From contig NW_004797296.1 in the NCBI RefSeq assembly GCF_000002075.1, forward strand, positions 394,195 through 458,194: 64,000 bases of DNA. The letters are read 5' to 3'. Under the pieces are notes generated by a model that was not told where the DNA came from, ran no database searches, and worked only from the letters and a program-made list of their open reading frames with translations. The first letter of the stretch is position 1; every line of letters starts with the position of its first letter. Origin of the DNA: Aplysia californica (taxonomy: Eukaryota; Mollusca; Gastropoda; Aplysiida; Aplysiidae). The position numbers and the translations under genes were made by a program. Of this stretch, positions 36,296 through 49,419 are shown piece by piece.

Positions 36296-36370
36296 TACGC
36301 TGGCAAGTCTCACCCGGGGTGAGAGGTAGATCGTTTTTCTATTCTCACCCCGGATGAGAATAGCCACTTC

Positions 36371-39057
36371 CTTTTTTGGTACCTAAGAAAGAATTTTCAA
36401 CTCTAAGAATTATGCTTCTTGAATTTTGAGAATCGGTTCATAAATAAAAAAGTTATGGGGTTGTAAAGGTCGGCAAAATATGGATGACCCACATATAGGA
36501 AAATACTCCAAAAAAGTGGACCACGCAGTAGCAGATTCTGTAAGAAAATCGATGATATCTCGGTAACTAATCGGAGTGTTCGAGAGAAACTTGGCTACCC
36601 GATGTGTTTTTGAGTGTAGAAATCATTTCTGCAGTCAGATTTACTACCAATTTCGTAGTTATTTTGTTATAATTAAAATTGTGGTGTACATATTACGATT
36701 TTGCGAAAAGGGGTGTCGGGATGAGTCCATTTTATTTATAGCATCGTATCACAACATGGAATCTTTAAGAATATATGTCGGCAGCGTGACTAAATAATTG
36801 CAAAGCTTTTTATGATGACTTTAGACCATGCCAACCATAAAAAATAAGTTAATTCAATCTAGCATGCCGTACAATAAAATTCCTTTTCCCCGTTGAGACG
36901 CGAACACCCCGAGACGAGATAGCCTCGCCTCGGAATACCCCCATTGCGATGTAAACCCACTATGCCAGGGTCCTTTTTGGTACTAAATATCTAAAAATGA
37001 AGAAAACATCACAAAATTGGTCATTAAATCAAAACAAGTGAACCTGTTTTGATAGTTCTTCATCTAATATAATAAATGAAATTCCGATAAAAGTAAAAGA
37101 GACCTGTTTTCGGCAATGCCGAAAAGTAATTTGATGTTGAAGTCGTCGTAAAGGAATGTGCCCGAGCTGCTGCCAGCGGTTTACCAGCATTGCTTATCCG
37201 ACCGCTAGCCGCTGGGAGCGCCTTGCCGGAGATGAAAAGTTAAACTAATAATACTGGATGGGGTCATTTCTCAGGTTGATTAATGACAATTTCAGTGCCT
37301 AGGAATAGACCCCTCCCTTGTGTCAAATTTGACAAGAATAGAAAACTGATAATTTGACAACAAAAGTTGCCATATTTACAACATAACCATTTTCTGCTAA
37401 AATGGCTTCAAGTGCCAACTACGGCATTGGTTACTGTGGTGAGATGTTTTTGAATCTACAGATGAGAAATATAATCAATTTTAAGCTCATTTCTCTAGAA
37501 CTGTCAGTACTAGCTTCTCAATCTACAATATCCATTACTGCCTTATAATTTTCGCTACTGCCATTTCTAAATAAATGCTAACTCTCTTTGTCACTTGACG
37601 AGGACTTTAATGATGAAGCACAACGAAGACATACGTCAGACGATGCGTGACTGGGACGGAAACAGGACAGAAACAAAGCGGATGAATATGATTGACAAAT
37701 AAGGGAAAGAATAATAATGGACACAAAGAACAGATACGAATGATGGCACATTCATGTAGTCTTGTCGCTACTGAATGATATTCCTCTAATTTCCCCTGCT
37801 AAACCACCACTTTCTGTACATATGCATACATATAATCAAGATTGTAAATATTTGGTAAGTGACTCTTACTTTCAATTATCTTCCAAACCCTCAAATTGAA
37901 ATGAAATAACCTTGCTTTTATAAATTTATGGTTTTTATTCCGGCCTTCTAGGGTTAAACAGTATAATAATAATGGATGTCTCACGAAAATGGTCTTCTGT
38001 CGCGATCACACTGAAACTTCCTCCTTTTTTACAATTCAGAGTTGAGACTCGTGCTTATAAAATCTCTCCCTAGAGATGTAGCCTTCAAAGGGGTTGGATC
38101 TCTGAGCATACCTTGCTGTGTTCATATTTTTTTTATCCTTCACAAGCCTTTACTTTTGTTTCAGTACTACATGATGCTGTCATAACATGCGTTCATGACT
38201 GGTAGCTTTGGAAGGGTTTGGATTAGTCGTTTTTTTTTTTTTTTCTTCCTCCTCTAAGATTTTTCTGAAAGTATCCATTTGGGTTTTCTTTATTTTTGCT
38301 TCAAGTATTTTTCAGGTATATCATTTAATAGTACCCCATGTCTCTCGCTGGACAAATTGCAATTGCCCCAAGTTCTTTAAATAAAGCCCCAATTAAATTA
38401 TCAGTATGACTTGCCCTCAGAAAGTTTCAAAATCTTTTTTTTTCAGATTTTTTGTCCTTTTTCTACTTTTTAGTATAGTGCACACATTTTTTTGGTGGTC
38501 TTTGAAAAGTAAAAATCTAATTAAATAGCAGCACTGGTTTTTAAGAAATTGGTTGGTGTAAGATGTATTGATATTAGTATTGGGGTTTGGAGGGAGATTG
38601 AGGCCTTTGAGTTTAGATAGTTACTTTGAACATGTGGTCTTGAGATTTTGTGTCTTTGTATTTTTATGCAAATTGCTTCCTGATTTAAACTTTCCTTCTG
38701 TTTCAAGGCAGTTTTTTTAAAGAATGCTCCACAGTGTATTTTTTTTGGGGGGGGAGGGTGTACGGAGTTGTTTCTTTGTAAAGCATTTGCTTTGCATATT
38801 GGGATGGATAAATTGACATCATTCCCTTTATAGATCCCCCATAGTGTTTTTCGTTGGCTTCATTTAGTGCTCCTTTCTCTTTTCAAACCCTGAACTCAGA
38901 TAGCAGTGCCACCCATGTTAATGATGGGAGGAGACTTGTCTTTGAATTTTTTGAGTTTCTTGTGAAACTTACTGTTGAAAAGGATGATACAGTGAAAGAT
39001 CTTGTTAGTAAGTTCTTTAGTGTTTTAGTGAAATCTGCAGTTTGCACAGTATGCTTC
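36371..39057. other. Intergenic, no gene recognised
   Basis: AT-rich DNA. The phrase CCTTTTTTGGTACCTA at about 36369 recurs in altered form at 36970, around a 600 bp segment with a GC-rich patch (36890-36960), so an old insertion is possible. No exon is supported. Confidence 0.45.
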
Positions 39058-39153
39058 AGTGGAAGCAGAGTATGTTTCTTAGTGTTGCAGGGTTTGCTGG
39101 GGTTATAATAGTGCTTTGTAAAGAGCATAGAATGTGGATATGTGCTATATATG
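39058..39153 (-). repeat. Dispersed repeat copy (TATAGC...CTTTACA family), minus strand
   Basis: On the minus strand it reads TATATAGCACATATCC, CTATGCTCTTTACA, then ACCCCAGCAAACC, matching 60712-60810 closely. Confidence 0.65.
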
Positions 39154-40308
39154 AGCCATTGCCAAAACGTGGGGAAAAACACACACATCTCACAATAGTG
39201 TGCATAAAATGTAATGCATTAGTATTTATTCCTCCAAAACTTATACACGTGTCAAATATAGGATGTAGAACCTGCATTAGCAGTTTTAGACCCCATGTCA
39301 GCTTTATAATTTTGCATTTGTAAATTTTGTGCCAAAAATGTCCGTTTTTTAGTGATTCCTGGAGTGTCATTTTGAGCACACCAATGCAAACTTCCAAGAA
39401 TGTCAAAAATTGAGTATTTTTGGGTGTTTTTTTTAAACCTGTGCTTTGATTCTATGCTATTTGTGATCGAGAAAGGTTCACTTGCTCAAGAAATCGGTTT
39501 ATTTGTTTGCAAATAAACGAATAATTCGGATCACTTGTGCGTCAGGGGTGTCGTCACGGACTAGGTGTTTCAGAAAACACCATTATTTTTCAGTAGAATC
39601 ACCACAGCTGGTTAAATCTTTTTGCTTTTCGTCATTTATTCAATAGTTCAAAAGCCGCGATGCGCGAAAGGAACATCGGGTTCCTAGATCTACGATTTCG
39701 GTCGGCTGTTCAACATTCGCTGTTAATGGCATCACTTTGCGACGTACCGAAAGTCTGAATTTTAGCCTACTTTTGTTTTGAACGGATCATCAACAGTGCC
39801 CGGATATAATTGTTTTCTTGCGTGACTTCCCCTTACCCGCTTCCCCAGAACAGCGGGAGCAACGGGGTAAAGAGAAAAACGAAAGTAGTCATTGCCGTCA
39901 CCCTCCGGTTGCGCACAAGAATCTTGCGTTGAATGTGACGTACTGGACTGTTTTGCATGTTTTTAGGCTACCCTATTGAATATTTTAGTGAAATTGTGGT
40001 GTTTACATTGGATTCCTGGAACAAGAGTGTGATGTGTGAACAAACTTCGAGAGATGGATCATTTCTGTGGTTATAGATTTAGCTTTTGTGCTTAGTAATG
40101 ACGTTTGGGGTGTCGTCATGCAGCCGTACAAGACTGACCGACGTACTAGAAATTACATTGTCCTAAGAGCAAACATTATTTAAGTCATGTGTGCTCTTTT
40201 TACTCAAACAAATAGACAAACATGTCCTTGTTTATCTGTCTAACTCAAAAGTACACATTTGTTCTTTGTTGGCATGATATGCCTTTTTCCAATACATTGT
40301 GTCATTGT

Positions 40309-41032
40309 GTCATCATTGTTATGTACAAGTAATATTTTTCATAATTGCTAATATCAATAAGTTTTCAACATATATTTCATACATGCAAGATTCATTTAGA
40401 AACAAAATACGCCTTTATTGATCTGTGTGATCTCATAGTGCAAATTTGTTCTTTGTAGGCATGATTTTACCTTTTCCCAGTATGTTTTGTCATCACTGTT
40501 ATGTACGAGTACTCTTTGTCATAATTAGCAACGTAATTGTGATTGTCTACTGTCTTTGATATGACCTGGTATCTGTTTCAAAGCAAAAGAAACCTCTCTT
40601 GGGTTTTTTTATTCTTAAAGTGCGCTTTTCTCTCTGGAGACAAGACTTTTGTCTTTTCCTGTACATTGTGTCATCATTGTTATGTACAAGTCATGTTTGT
40701 CATCACTGTTATGTACAGGTCAGCTCAATTGATTTTGTGCTTTTGCCTCATTTTAGTTTAAAAATTGTTTTACACATGTGTTTTTCTGGTACTGGGGCTT
40801 TGATAACTGTATTTGTACAGCCTTTCACTATTGTGATGTGTTGTTAATGATAATGTCCAATGTGTATCCTTTCTTGTACATAACAATGATGACATGTTCT
40901 GTGCACTGCGTCATTGTTACAAAGCTTGTCATTCATATTACCATTATGAATGGAGTTCATAGTGTACAAAGTCTTTGTTTACTAAACAAATGGAATTGCT
41001 GCTTATCTGTTTTTGTCATCACTGTTACATAC
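40309..41032. repeat. Second array of the GTCATCATTGTTATGTAC motif
   Basis: Copies begin at about 40309, 40489, 40669, 40699 and 41015, with an inverted copy at 40876. The first three are 180 bases apart, with related sequence (GTTCTTTG, GGCATGAT, CTTTTCC) before each of at least two. The motif differs from the 2.8-5.2 kb array mainly by GTTATGTAC instead of GTTATGAAC. Confidence 0.75.
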
Positions 41033-42305
41033 AAGAAATACAGTAGTTGCCAAACCAATAGACCCATATCTCCAAAACCGTACGTCTCCTTGCTCTGATA
41101 CTCTAGGAATATGAGCACTAAATGTCAATCTGTGACTGACAGAAAAGAGAGCCAAATTGGTAAGAAAATTTTTTTTGCGCCACTGAGTCTCAAGAGAGTC
41201 TCATGTTTTGGCAATTGCTCATATATTATATCAAAGCATTTATTAATATTATTATTATTGTTATTGTTATTATTATTAGAATGCTGGGGATGTGGAATAC
41301 TGCCATTTGTTAAATTTCACTGTGACACCATATTTTGTTTATGTATAGATTTGATCCTGCTTGTTCTGATGTTATAGCTACTCGTTTGGAATACAGCATT
41401 TTGGAAGATAACCAACTCTAAAGGCTGTAATTTTCCAGTCTTCTCAAGATCAGTTACTGTGAAGTTTCAAATTTTCATGTGGAGCAACCAAATACAATCA
41501 TATGATGCTGCTTTCTACAGAAATAATTTCAGTTCATGTTTACATGTTGTTTCATGCTTCATGTTTTTGTTCTTTTTGAGTTTTGTCTCTGTTTAGCTGA
41601 GTACATCTTGCTTTCATTCAGTCTTTGACTGTTCTGCATCGAAATAGCAGACTTCATGCTGCAGAATAATAAAAAGTGCTTTTCTTACTTCCTATTGATT
41701 TGTCTGGGCAGAGACACAGCTTCCTTCATTAATAATTCAGTTCATGCTGGGGCACTAATTAAGAGTGAGGAGGCAAGATACGTATTGATTGCAGTTCTTG
41801 TGTCTTGGGTAAAGTGTTCCCCTCAAGGATGTCTCAACGGTTTCTTTGATGTTTGGTACTCGTTTTATGGAAAATGAAATTTTACTGTTTGTGGCACTGA
41901 TTTTTAACTGGTTTCATTTTCTGTGAAGAGTGCACTTACTCTTAGGTTAAAGTGTATGATCTTATCAACTGGGACAGGCTTTCTTTTGGGTTTTTCTTAT
42001 TTTGTGAACAGATGCGAAATTCCAGAGATTTGGATTTTTGTAGACCTAGGTGCTTGGTATTTTTCTCTGTCAAAAGATTGTTTTTCATGATATGAGCTGT
42101 GTTTGTTAGTGTGTCAATGACTTTTTACTCTTGTATAGATCATCTTTAGACTGTGTACATATATTGTATTTAGATGAACAGTCGCAGTGATTTCGTTATG
42201 GGGAATGCTTGAAATTTCCCAGCTTTACATTAAACTGGTGGAAGAAATAGTCTTGGTCCATCTAGCCCTTCAAAACAAATTCATTCTTTTTGGTTCTCTT
42301 TGCAG
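41033..42305 (+). other. Upstream of PCM1 start: no coding exon seen
   Basis: Contains an ATT triplet run (41246-41279) and T-rich DNA leading to the acceptor at 42304-42305. It is presumably the last part of the first, 5' UTR-splitting PCM1 intron. Confidence 0.5.
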
Positions 42306-45300
42306 ATGGCCTCAGGTGGATATCATTCCAATAAGCAGGCCAAGTCTGAAACAAAGCGTCGTAGCAACTGGCAGCGCTCCGTGAGTTCCGACAGAGATGA
42401 TGCTCAGAGTTTGAACAGCTTTCCCAGTGACATTCGGATTAATAATTGGGTATGTATGATCATATTGTGGGTCTGTAAAAAGACATTTATTTCTTTGTAA
42501 TGACTTATTGTGTTTGTTGAAGATGAATGATAATCAGCATGATAACTGAATCAAAATTTAACAGATTTATCCCCCGCACTCCTTTTTTATGTTCCATTAG
42601 CTCTTTGATCAAACTTGCGTAGTGAAATTTTAGTGACAGTTGGTACTCTTGGTTGTTTTGTACTGAAACTGTAAGGAAAAAGCTGTGTATTCATGAGTTA
42701 CCTTAGCAGCTGTTGTTGATTGTGTTTGTGAAAGAATACTGAAGTTTAAGCGACTCATTTTTATGTTTTCTTGAAGTACCTTATTACAAAGAACGATCTT
42801 TGTTATGGATACATTGTATGAAATTTTTTACAGGACTTGAGTGATCTCCGTCCAACTAACTTAACTGGTGACTCTAAGCGAAGGAAAAAGTCAAAGGGAA
42901 ATCCAGAGAGGGAACGCGAGCAGTCTTTGTCAATGGATTCACCGCCCCATGGAGATGGAAAACAGCACACCCCCTCCACCTATCCCCGCACTAAACTGAC
43001 TCCCAGCACACCGACCTCACAAAGGGTCGCCCTGGAGAATTTGAAACAGCACATGACGTTCAGTGATCTAGAAGATGTAAGTGGTTTGCGCTGCTCAAGA
43101 GACAAGAAAAAAAATTGTGATCAAGGTCTAGTCATTGTAACTCAAGGCATGACTTGTTTATATCTTTACGTCCGAAATTGTTGGAAAGAGGTAATTTAAA
43201 ATTTATTTTTTATTTGGTCTGAAGTGCACTTCTAACAGTAATCTTCTCTGATGCTTGAATATGCCTTTGGTTTTGATTTGTGAAAGGAATGGTGGTTTGT
43301 TTTTTTTGGGGGGGTTTTATACGGTATTGCTGTTTAACTTGGGACTGCCACATTTTGATGAAGAAAACTTAAATTCAATGTACTTCATTCACATTGTTCC
43401 CTTGAACAGTTGATGTTCCTGTGCTTTGCTTCATATTCTTACCTTTGAAAAAAGAAAGGAAGACACATTCTTTCAGCTATTTTCAAAGAAGCAATGTATT
43501 TGATTTGTGTCTCCTACTGAGTATGTTCGTGACAAACTTTTGATTCGTGGTATGCTTAATTCGCTGCTTATTCTCATTTTTCCCCTCCAGCAAGTTAGCA
43601 CAGATGGTGAAAGGAATAATGAGCGGCAGTTTTCTCAGAGTAGGCGCAGGCTGCAGAATGCATCGTTCAATAGAACCGAGTCGGACACAGATGGCAAAGG
43701 GGCCAGAGAGAGGCGAGTGAATAGGAATAACAACATGGACTATTCTGCTAACAGGGAGTCTGGTGTAAGTGTAAGTGTTGCTTTCAATTATTAGTGAATT
43801 TCAGCTTGTCCTTTTAAAAAAAAAAGAAGTAGATTTGATGCTCGAATTTGTTTTTGAACCTCTGTTTTGTTTTAGAAGAATTGAGGTATTTATTTTTGCT
43901 TGCTGGAATTGTGCCATATAATTTATCAATCTTTACAGTACTGGCATTTCTATTGTAAATTATACGTTGACATCCAATATAGTCCTCTTAACTGTGGGTT
44001 GTTTTTTGTTTTGTGATCTTTTAAAATCTGACATCGGAATTTCAACTATCGACCCGCAGTAAAAGATACATTTCTAAAAAAGCAAGAACAGACAGATATA
44101 GAAATTCTTTTGTCCCAACTACAGTGAGGTTACTGAACACACAGTGCTACAAATGAAACAGAGAGAGAGAGAATGTTTTACGTAGCGGGTTGTCCCAGCA
44201 CGTGAGACATGTATTTACAAGGCCTAATGTACTGTCTTGTTGTGTGTTTGTGTGAGTGCTCCTTTGTCTAAATTTTGTAACGTCTACTGCCATTGTTAAC
44301 AACCAGGACAAATTTCTCCCGGCGAGATGAATAAAGATTGTCATTGTCTAAATTTGATTATATCATCAATAAAGGAAGATAAATTGTAACGTGAAGATTC
44401 TTTTTTGAAGGCATGCATTTGTGTTTGTTTAGTCATGCATGTGCTTAAGGTGTGTTATATGTTCTTGCAGCCGGACAGGAATGAGATAGTGGCTCGTCTC
44501 ATGCAGATTCGGGACTTCATGAAGCAAGCAAAATCAATGATGGAAGGTATGGAGAAGCTAGGAGATCGGGTAAGTGGAAGGAAGTTGAGTAGTTCTAGAT
44601 ATGTATCCATGTTGTTCTAGGAATGTCATGCAGTGTTTTAATTTTCTTTGAGTGTATTTTATTTGTTTCTGCTGCCTTTTTCAAGGCAGTGATTTTCTGA
44701 AACAATGTGACAAGAAAATTTTGCTTGGACTCTAGAACAGAATTGATGCTTGTCTTGGAACAGTTTCAGTCAACTGTGGTCTAGAGCTCATTCTGATTTT
44801 AGCAAAATCCAAATGGGATCACATTTTTGCTTTCAGCAACAACAAATAAGTATTGTATTATCATAACCCTCTTAGCGCTAAGCCATTTTTACTATTACTT
44901 CCTTTCAGTGCTGGGTTTATTTTAGAAAAATGCTAATTTTCAACATGGTTATAAAAAAAGCTCATATCTTTCTTATTTATATAATTTCTAATTACAGTAA
45001 GGAGGAAAAATGTGTCTAAAATAATGAACTATCCTTATGTCTGGTCTGATGTGGTTTTTTATGATGTTGTTTTTGTTGGTATCAAAATCCTCATCATTTT
45101 TAGTCCAGCCTGCTTGGAGATCAGCAGGAATATCAACATCCCCTTCTGGGCTCAACCTCGCTTGATCTACGATATATCCCCTTCATTTACACCAAAATTT
45201 TTTATTTGAGGGCCTAATCCTTAAGGCTCTTCATCACCGTCATCTGATTCCTGAAAAATGTTGAGCAAATCTGTTCTAAATCAGCTGACGAATCCGATAT

Positions 45301-48300
45301 TTTGAAAACTGTAAACTATATCCGAGGTGATCACAGACTGCCAAATGCGTGGCCAACGGCACTAATAAACGTTGCATTGGTGGACTGTAGTCACCAGCTG
45401 TTTAAAAAATGTCTATTCTCATGTCAGCGGTATAGTTTCTACACTCATGTCGGATCACGACTGGTGGTCGCGATGCGCACAGAAAAGAAATATGAGTTGT
45501 GATGGAGAAGCTGAGGGTTAAATGTTTATTGCCTTAACACTTACAGTACCGAAGTCTCATATAGTGAAAAACCTTCAAGTACCGCACCAGTTTAGGATGC
45601 TAAAACCATGGTAGAATTTGTTTAAAAACTAAAAGAAAACCTTCACAGCCGAAGAAACAGGCTTATAAGTTCAGAGGTTCACAACTATTCAGCTATCATA
45701 TAGAGTGACTTTCTTTTGCCTTTACTTCTGTGCAGTGGGTCCGTTCGTTATCTAATTATATTTAGTGTACCTGGTCGGCGACTAAAGTCGCCAGTGGTAG
45801 TGAGCGCATATTACGGCCTGGGGACTAAAGTCATTGACGGTACTGTAAGTGTGAAATGTCATATTAGCCTGTGTTTGTTCGAAAAGTTGTCCTCAACATG
45901 ATGTCATGCTATTTAGTCAGAAATTTAGATCTCCCTACAATTTACAGAACATGTGACAGTTGTGTAACTCTTGAAAGTTTTTTCTTCTCCCTTTGAAGCT
46001 TTTGTTAAATTCATACCTCTTAAGCAAAAGTGTGATAGAACTCCGTTTTTTACCTTTCAGAAAAAAGCAGAAGATGTTGAGAAGGTGAGACGACTTATTC
46101 GAAATTTGCAAGAGCAAGAACAAGGATACAGAGGACTGCTTCAAAATTCTCGGGTATGATCTCATATGCGATTCTAACAAGTTCTCAATTTTATCAGCTT
46201 ATCACACTGTTGAGCCATTGCTGCTGTTCAATGTCTGAGACCCAGTTTAAGCTGCAATTTAGTAACTTTTTGAAAAGTTGACAGAGTAGTTCAACCACTG
46301 AAAATAAATAAGACGTTCGTTTTGAAGATAAAATGAATATTTATTCAGAAATTTTCGAAAGTTCACAAGCTATGTCTTCTTGAGGTCTGGAACTTCAGAA
46401 GAAAAGAAAAATCATGAGTGACAATTGAAGTGATGGGCTAATGAGTTATTGCTGGAAAAAGTAAAATATTGATATGAAATGATTTTTGTCTTTCTTTGTG
46501 ATCATGTCTCTTTGTTTTGATAGTGAAAAAATGTATTGCTTATTGTTAGAATGGCGTTGTTTGTCTTTTTTAGCTTATTTTGTAAATCTTTTTTTTTTTC
46601 TTCTTTTACTGAAGGCTCAGAGAGATGGAGAGAATGATGATGTTGAAGAAGAGCGAGAGGACACTGCTGTCAAAATGGAGTCAAAGGAGGATTCTGATGA
46701 TTCGTCTGTCGATTTGGAATTCCAGAACTCCGAAACTTCCGTAAGTGATCAGGGTTCTATGTTTTCATTATATATAGTGAATCCATATCCTTTTACGTAA
46801 GTTCAATTAAAATCTGAAACAACACGTATGTACTCAGGCCTCTCTTTAGTAAATCTATATTTTTACGGCTAATATTGTTGCTAAGGCACAGAGCAAGAGA
46901 TATCCATAGGACATATTTATAGTTTTACATATTTCTTCATTTTTCTATACTCAGGAAAACTCTGAGGGCTCTCGACCACGCATTGAATCAAAACTTGGAC
47001 TTGGGTCTGACGATGAGGAAGATGCGTTTGCAGAAGCATTGAGAGGGGCAGTCGGCAGCACTGTTGAGAACTCAAATTCCAATAGAACAATGGAAGCGGT
47101 GGAGAATGCCCTTGAACAACAGCTGCTCACTCTCCCTGGGGTTCCAATGCAAGAGGTAAAGAAGACGGTTCTTTTGTTAGTCTGGAGAGAAAAAAATTTA
47201 CAAGGGAAAGTAATTTTCTTGAGTTCCTTAGTGGTGGGTGGTTGGAGGGCACCACATGTAAATCCCTCTACTTTTTTTCTCACGTTTACTGCCCCCTGCA
47301 GTAAAAGGCATTATCATGTCTTTGTGCTTCTTCTTAATCAAATTGAAAAAGTTCATCATTATTATATGCATTCTTCGTGTTCATAAAAGGAAGAGGAAAA
47401 TAATACTTTGTAGATATACAAAAAGAGAAAGGAATAGTCTGACAAATGGTTTTTACTGATGCCGAATTAAGTAAAAAAATTAATGCTTTTTTTTTTCAGT
47501 AACTTTCAAATACAGCGGAGTCCTCTTAAATTTAATACAATTAATTTGAAAACAGCTGTTAACAGAAAAAAAAAATCCCTTTTTCCCCTTCTATTTTAGC
47601 CACCTCTTTAAACTGAAAACCCGGCTAAACTAAAGAAAAATGCAGCAGTCTCCACTGCATTTTCAGATTGTTTCAGAGGGAGAAGTTTACTTTTTACTAG
47701 ATAGAATATCTTATGTTTGTGGTCTGAATGATGGTTACTAGAATTTTTCCTTTGAGAAAGATTTTGTTAAATAAATCTCCCTATTACATTTTTAAAGTAC
47801 ACATTCAATTCAACATGTTTTTGTAAGGCTTGATAGAGCAGTCCTGACGTTTTAAATATATATTTATTTATTATGTTTATTTTTTTTCTTAAACTTACTT
47901 TTATTTCCATTGATTTGTACTTTATTATGGACTGAATGTTTATGAAATTTATGTAATTTCTCTTTTCAGACCGAAGAAGGAGCCAGTGGAGCTACTGCGG
48001 TGGATGATGGTGAAGGACTTTCTGCCCATCACCAAGAGTTGCTGAATATTCTGAGAGAAAAGCAACAGCAAGTGAGTGTCTCTCAAAGCAGCTAATTTTG
48101 TTTTGAATTTGTATTCTAGATTTGTCATGTACTAGGAATCAGTTTCCCTAACTGCAGTTGATATGATGGGTCAGATGGTTATTTTCTACTTAAGGGGGAG
48201 CGCGGCTTTTAAAACGGACGATTTTGGGGTCAAATTATGGTATCGAGGTTTTTTACATCTTGTGAAACTTCAACCTCTCCCGTACCTAAAAATAGCTATG

Positions 48301-49375
48301 AGAGAATTTAGAAATAGCGTATTTACACCTAAAATTGTCTTTCAAAACACTAGGGTAGGGAAAAAATTGTATGATTTTGAGAAAACATGATCTATTTCTC
48401 ATCAATTGACCAACCAATAATTATAGTTTATATCGGAATAAGCATACAGTGTTGTATATCGATGGAATCGTTATTTTCCCCTCTGTCTGAATAAATATGC
48501 AACTGGGTCATGACGTCTCATCACCGCTTCCTATTAGCTCAGAACGAGACAAAGGTTTGACCAAGATTGACCTAGATTGTGGGCTGAATGTTTACTACTG
48601 AGATGACCTTGAATGTTGATTGGCTAATGCGAATGACCCCAAGGAATGCTCGAATTCTGTTGGTTCTCCACCATAGTTACAAGGTCACTTCCGCAAAGCT
48701 TGACCCATAATTGCACGTGGAATTTTCCGTCTTTTCTTGAATGAACAAAGGATTTTCTTTGTATACAGGCTCATGTGTGTCGATTGTTTGTGCGCATGTG
48801 TACTTGGTGTGTAGTCTCAAGTCAAAGAAACGCGTTTGTCTCTCGAAACGAAGGGCCACTTTCAGATTACGTGCTGGATGGCAGCATCACTGTGTCGATA
48901 ACGCTCTACAATTGCTGTGCTCACTCGTCTCTGATATTGTTAGTAAGGTTGTTACTTACTTAGGCCTTCTTGTGTACTTGAAGCGGACATTCTAGATTTG
49001 TTCTAGATTTGTGAATTGCGTTAGTATTGAAAATGCCGAAGAAGAAGGTGACTGGTCGTTCGAAGCAGCTGCAGAAAGCTCGTGAGATGCGTGGAAAGGC
49101 TGTGGAACTGGAACTCGATAGGAGCTGTGAAGCTGAGGTTGAGGTACGTAGACAAGATTCTCTAGCCTAGTGATATCAATTTATATGTGTACTTTAGTAT
49201 AAATGTGGTTACTAGAATGATAGATCTAGTAGTAGATCTAGATATAGTGTGTAGATCAAGATCTGTACCATGTGGTTTGTGTGCGCGCGTGTGTGTGTGT
49301 ACTTTAGTATTTGTGGTACTAGAATGATATAGATCTATCTAGTAGTAGTAACGTGTGTGGATCTAGATCTATGTG

Positions 49376-49419
<44 letters not shown>

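Noticed and set aside
37402-37438. ATGGCTTCAAGTGCC... followed by GTGAGA, looking like a first coding exon for PCM1
   Set aside because: Joining to the acceptor at 42305 puts the reading in the wrong frame and hits a stop within about ten codons; the ATG at 42306 needs no upstream coding exon.
38854-39108. 84-codon + frame MASFSAPFSF...
   Set aside because: It runs into a reversed dispersed repeat at 39058 and has no splice context or recognisable domain.
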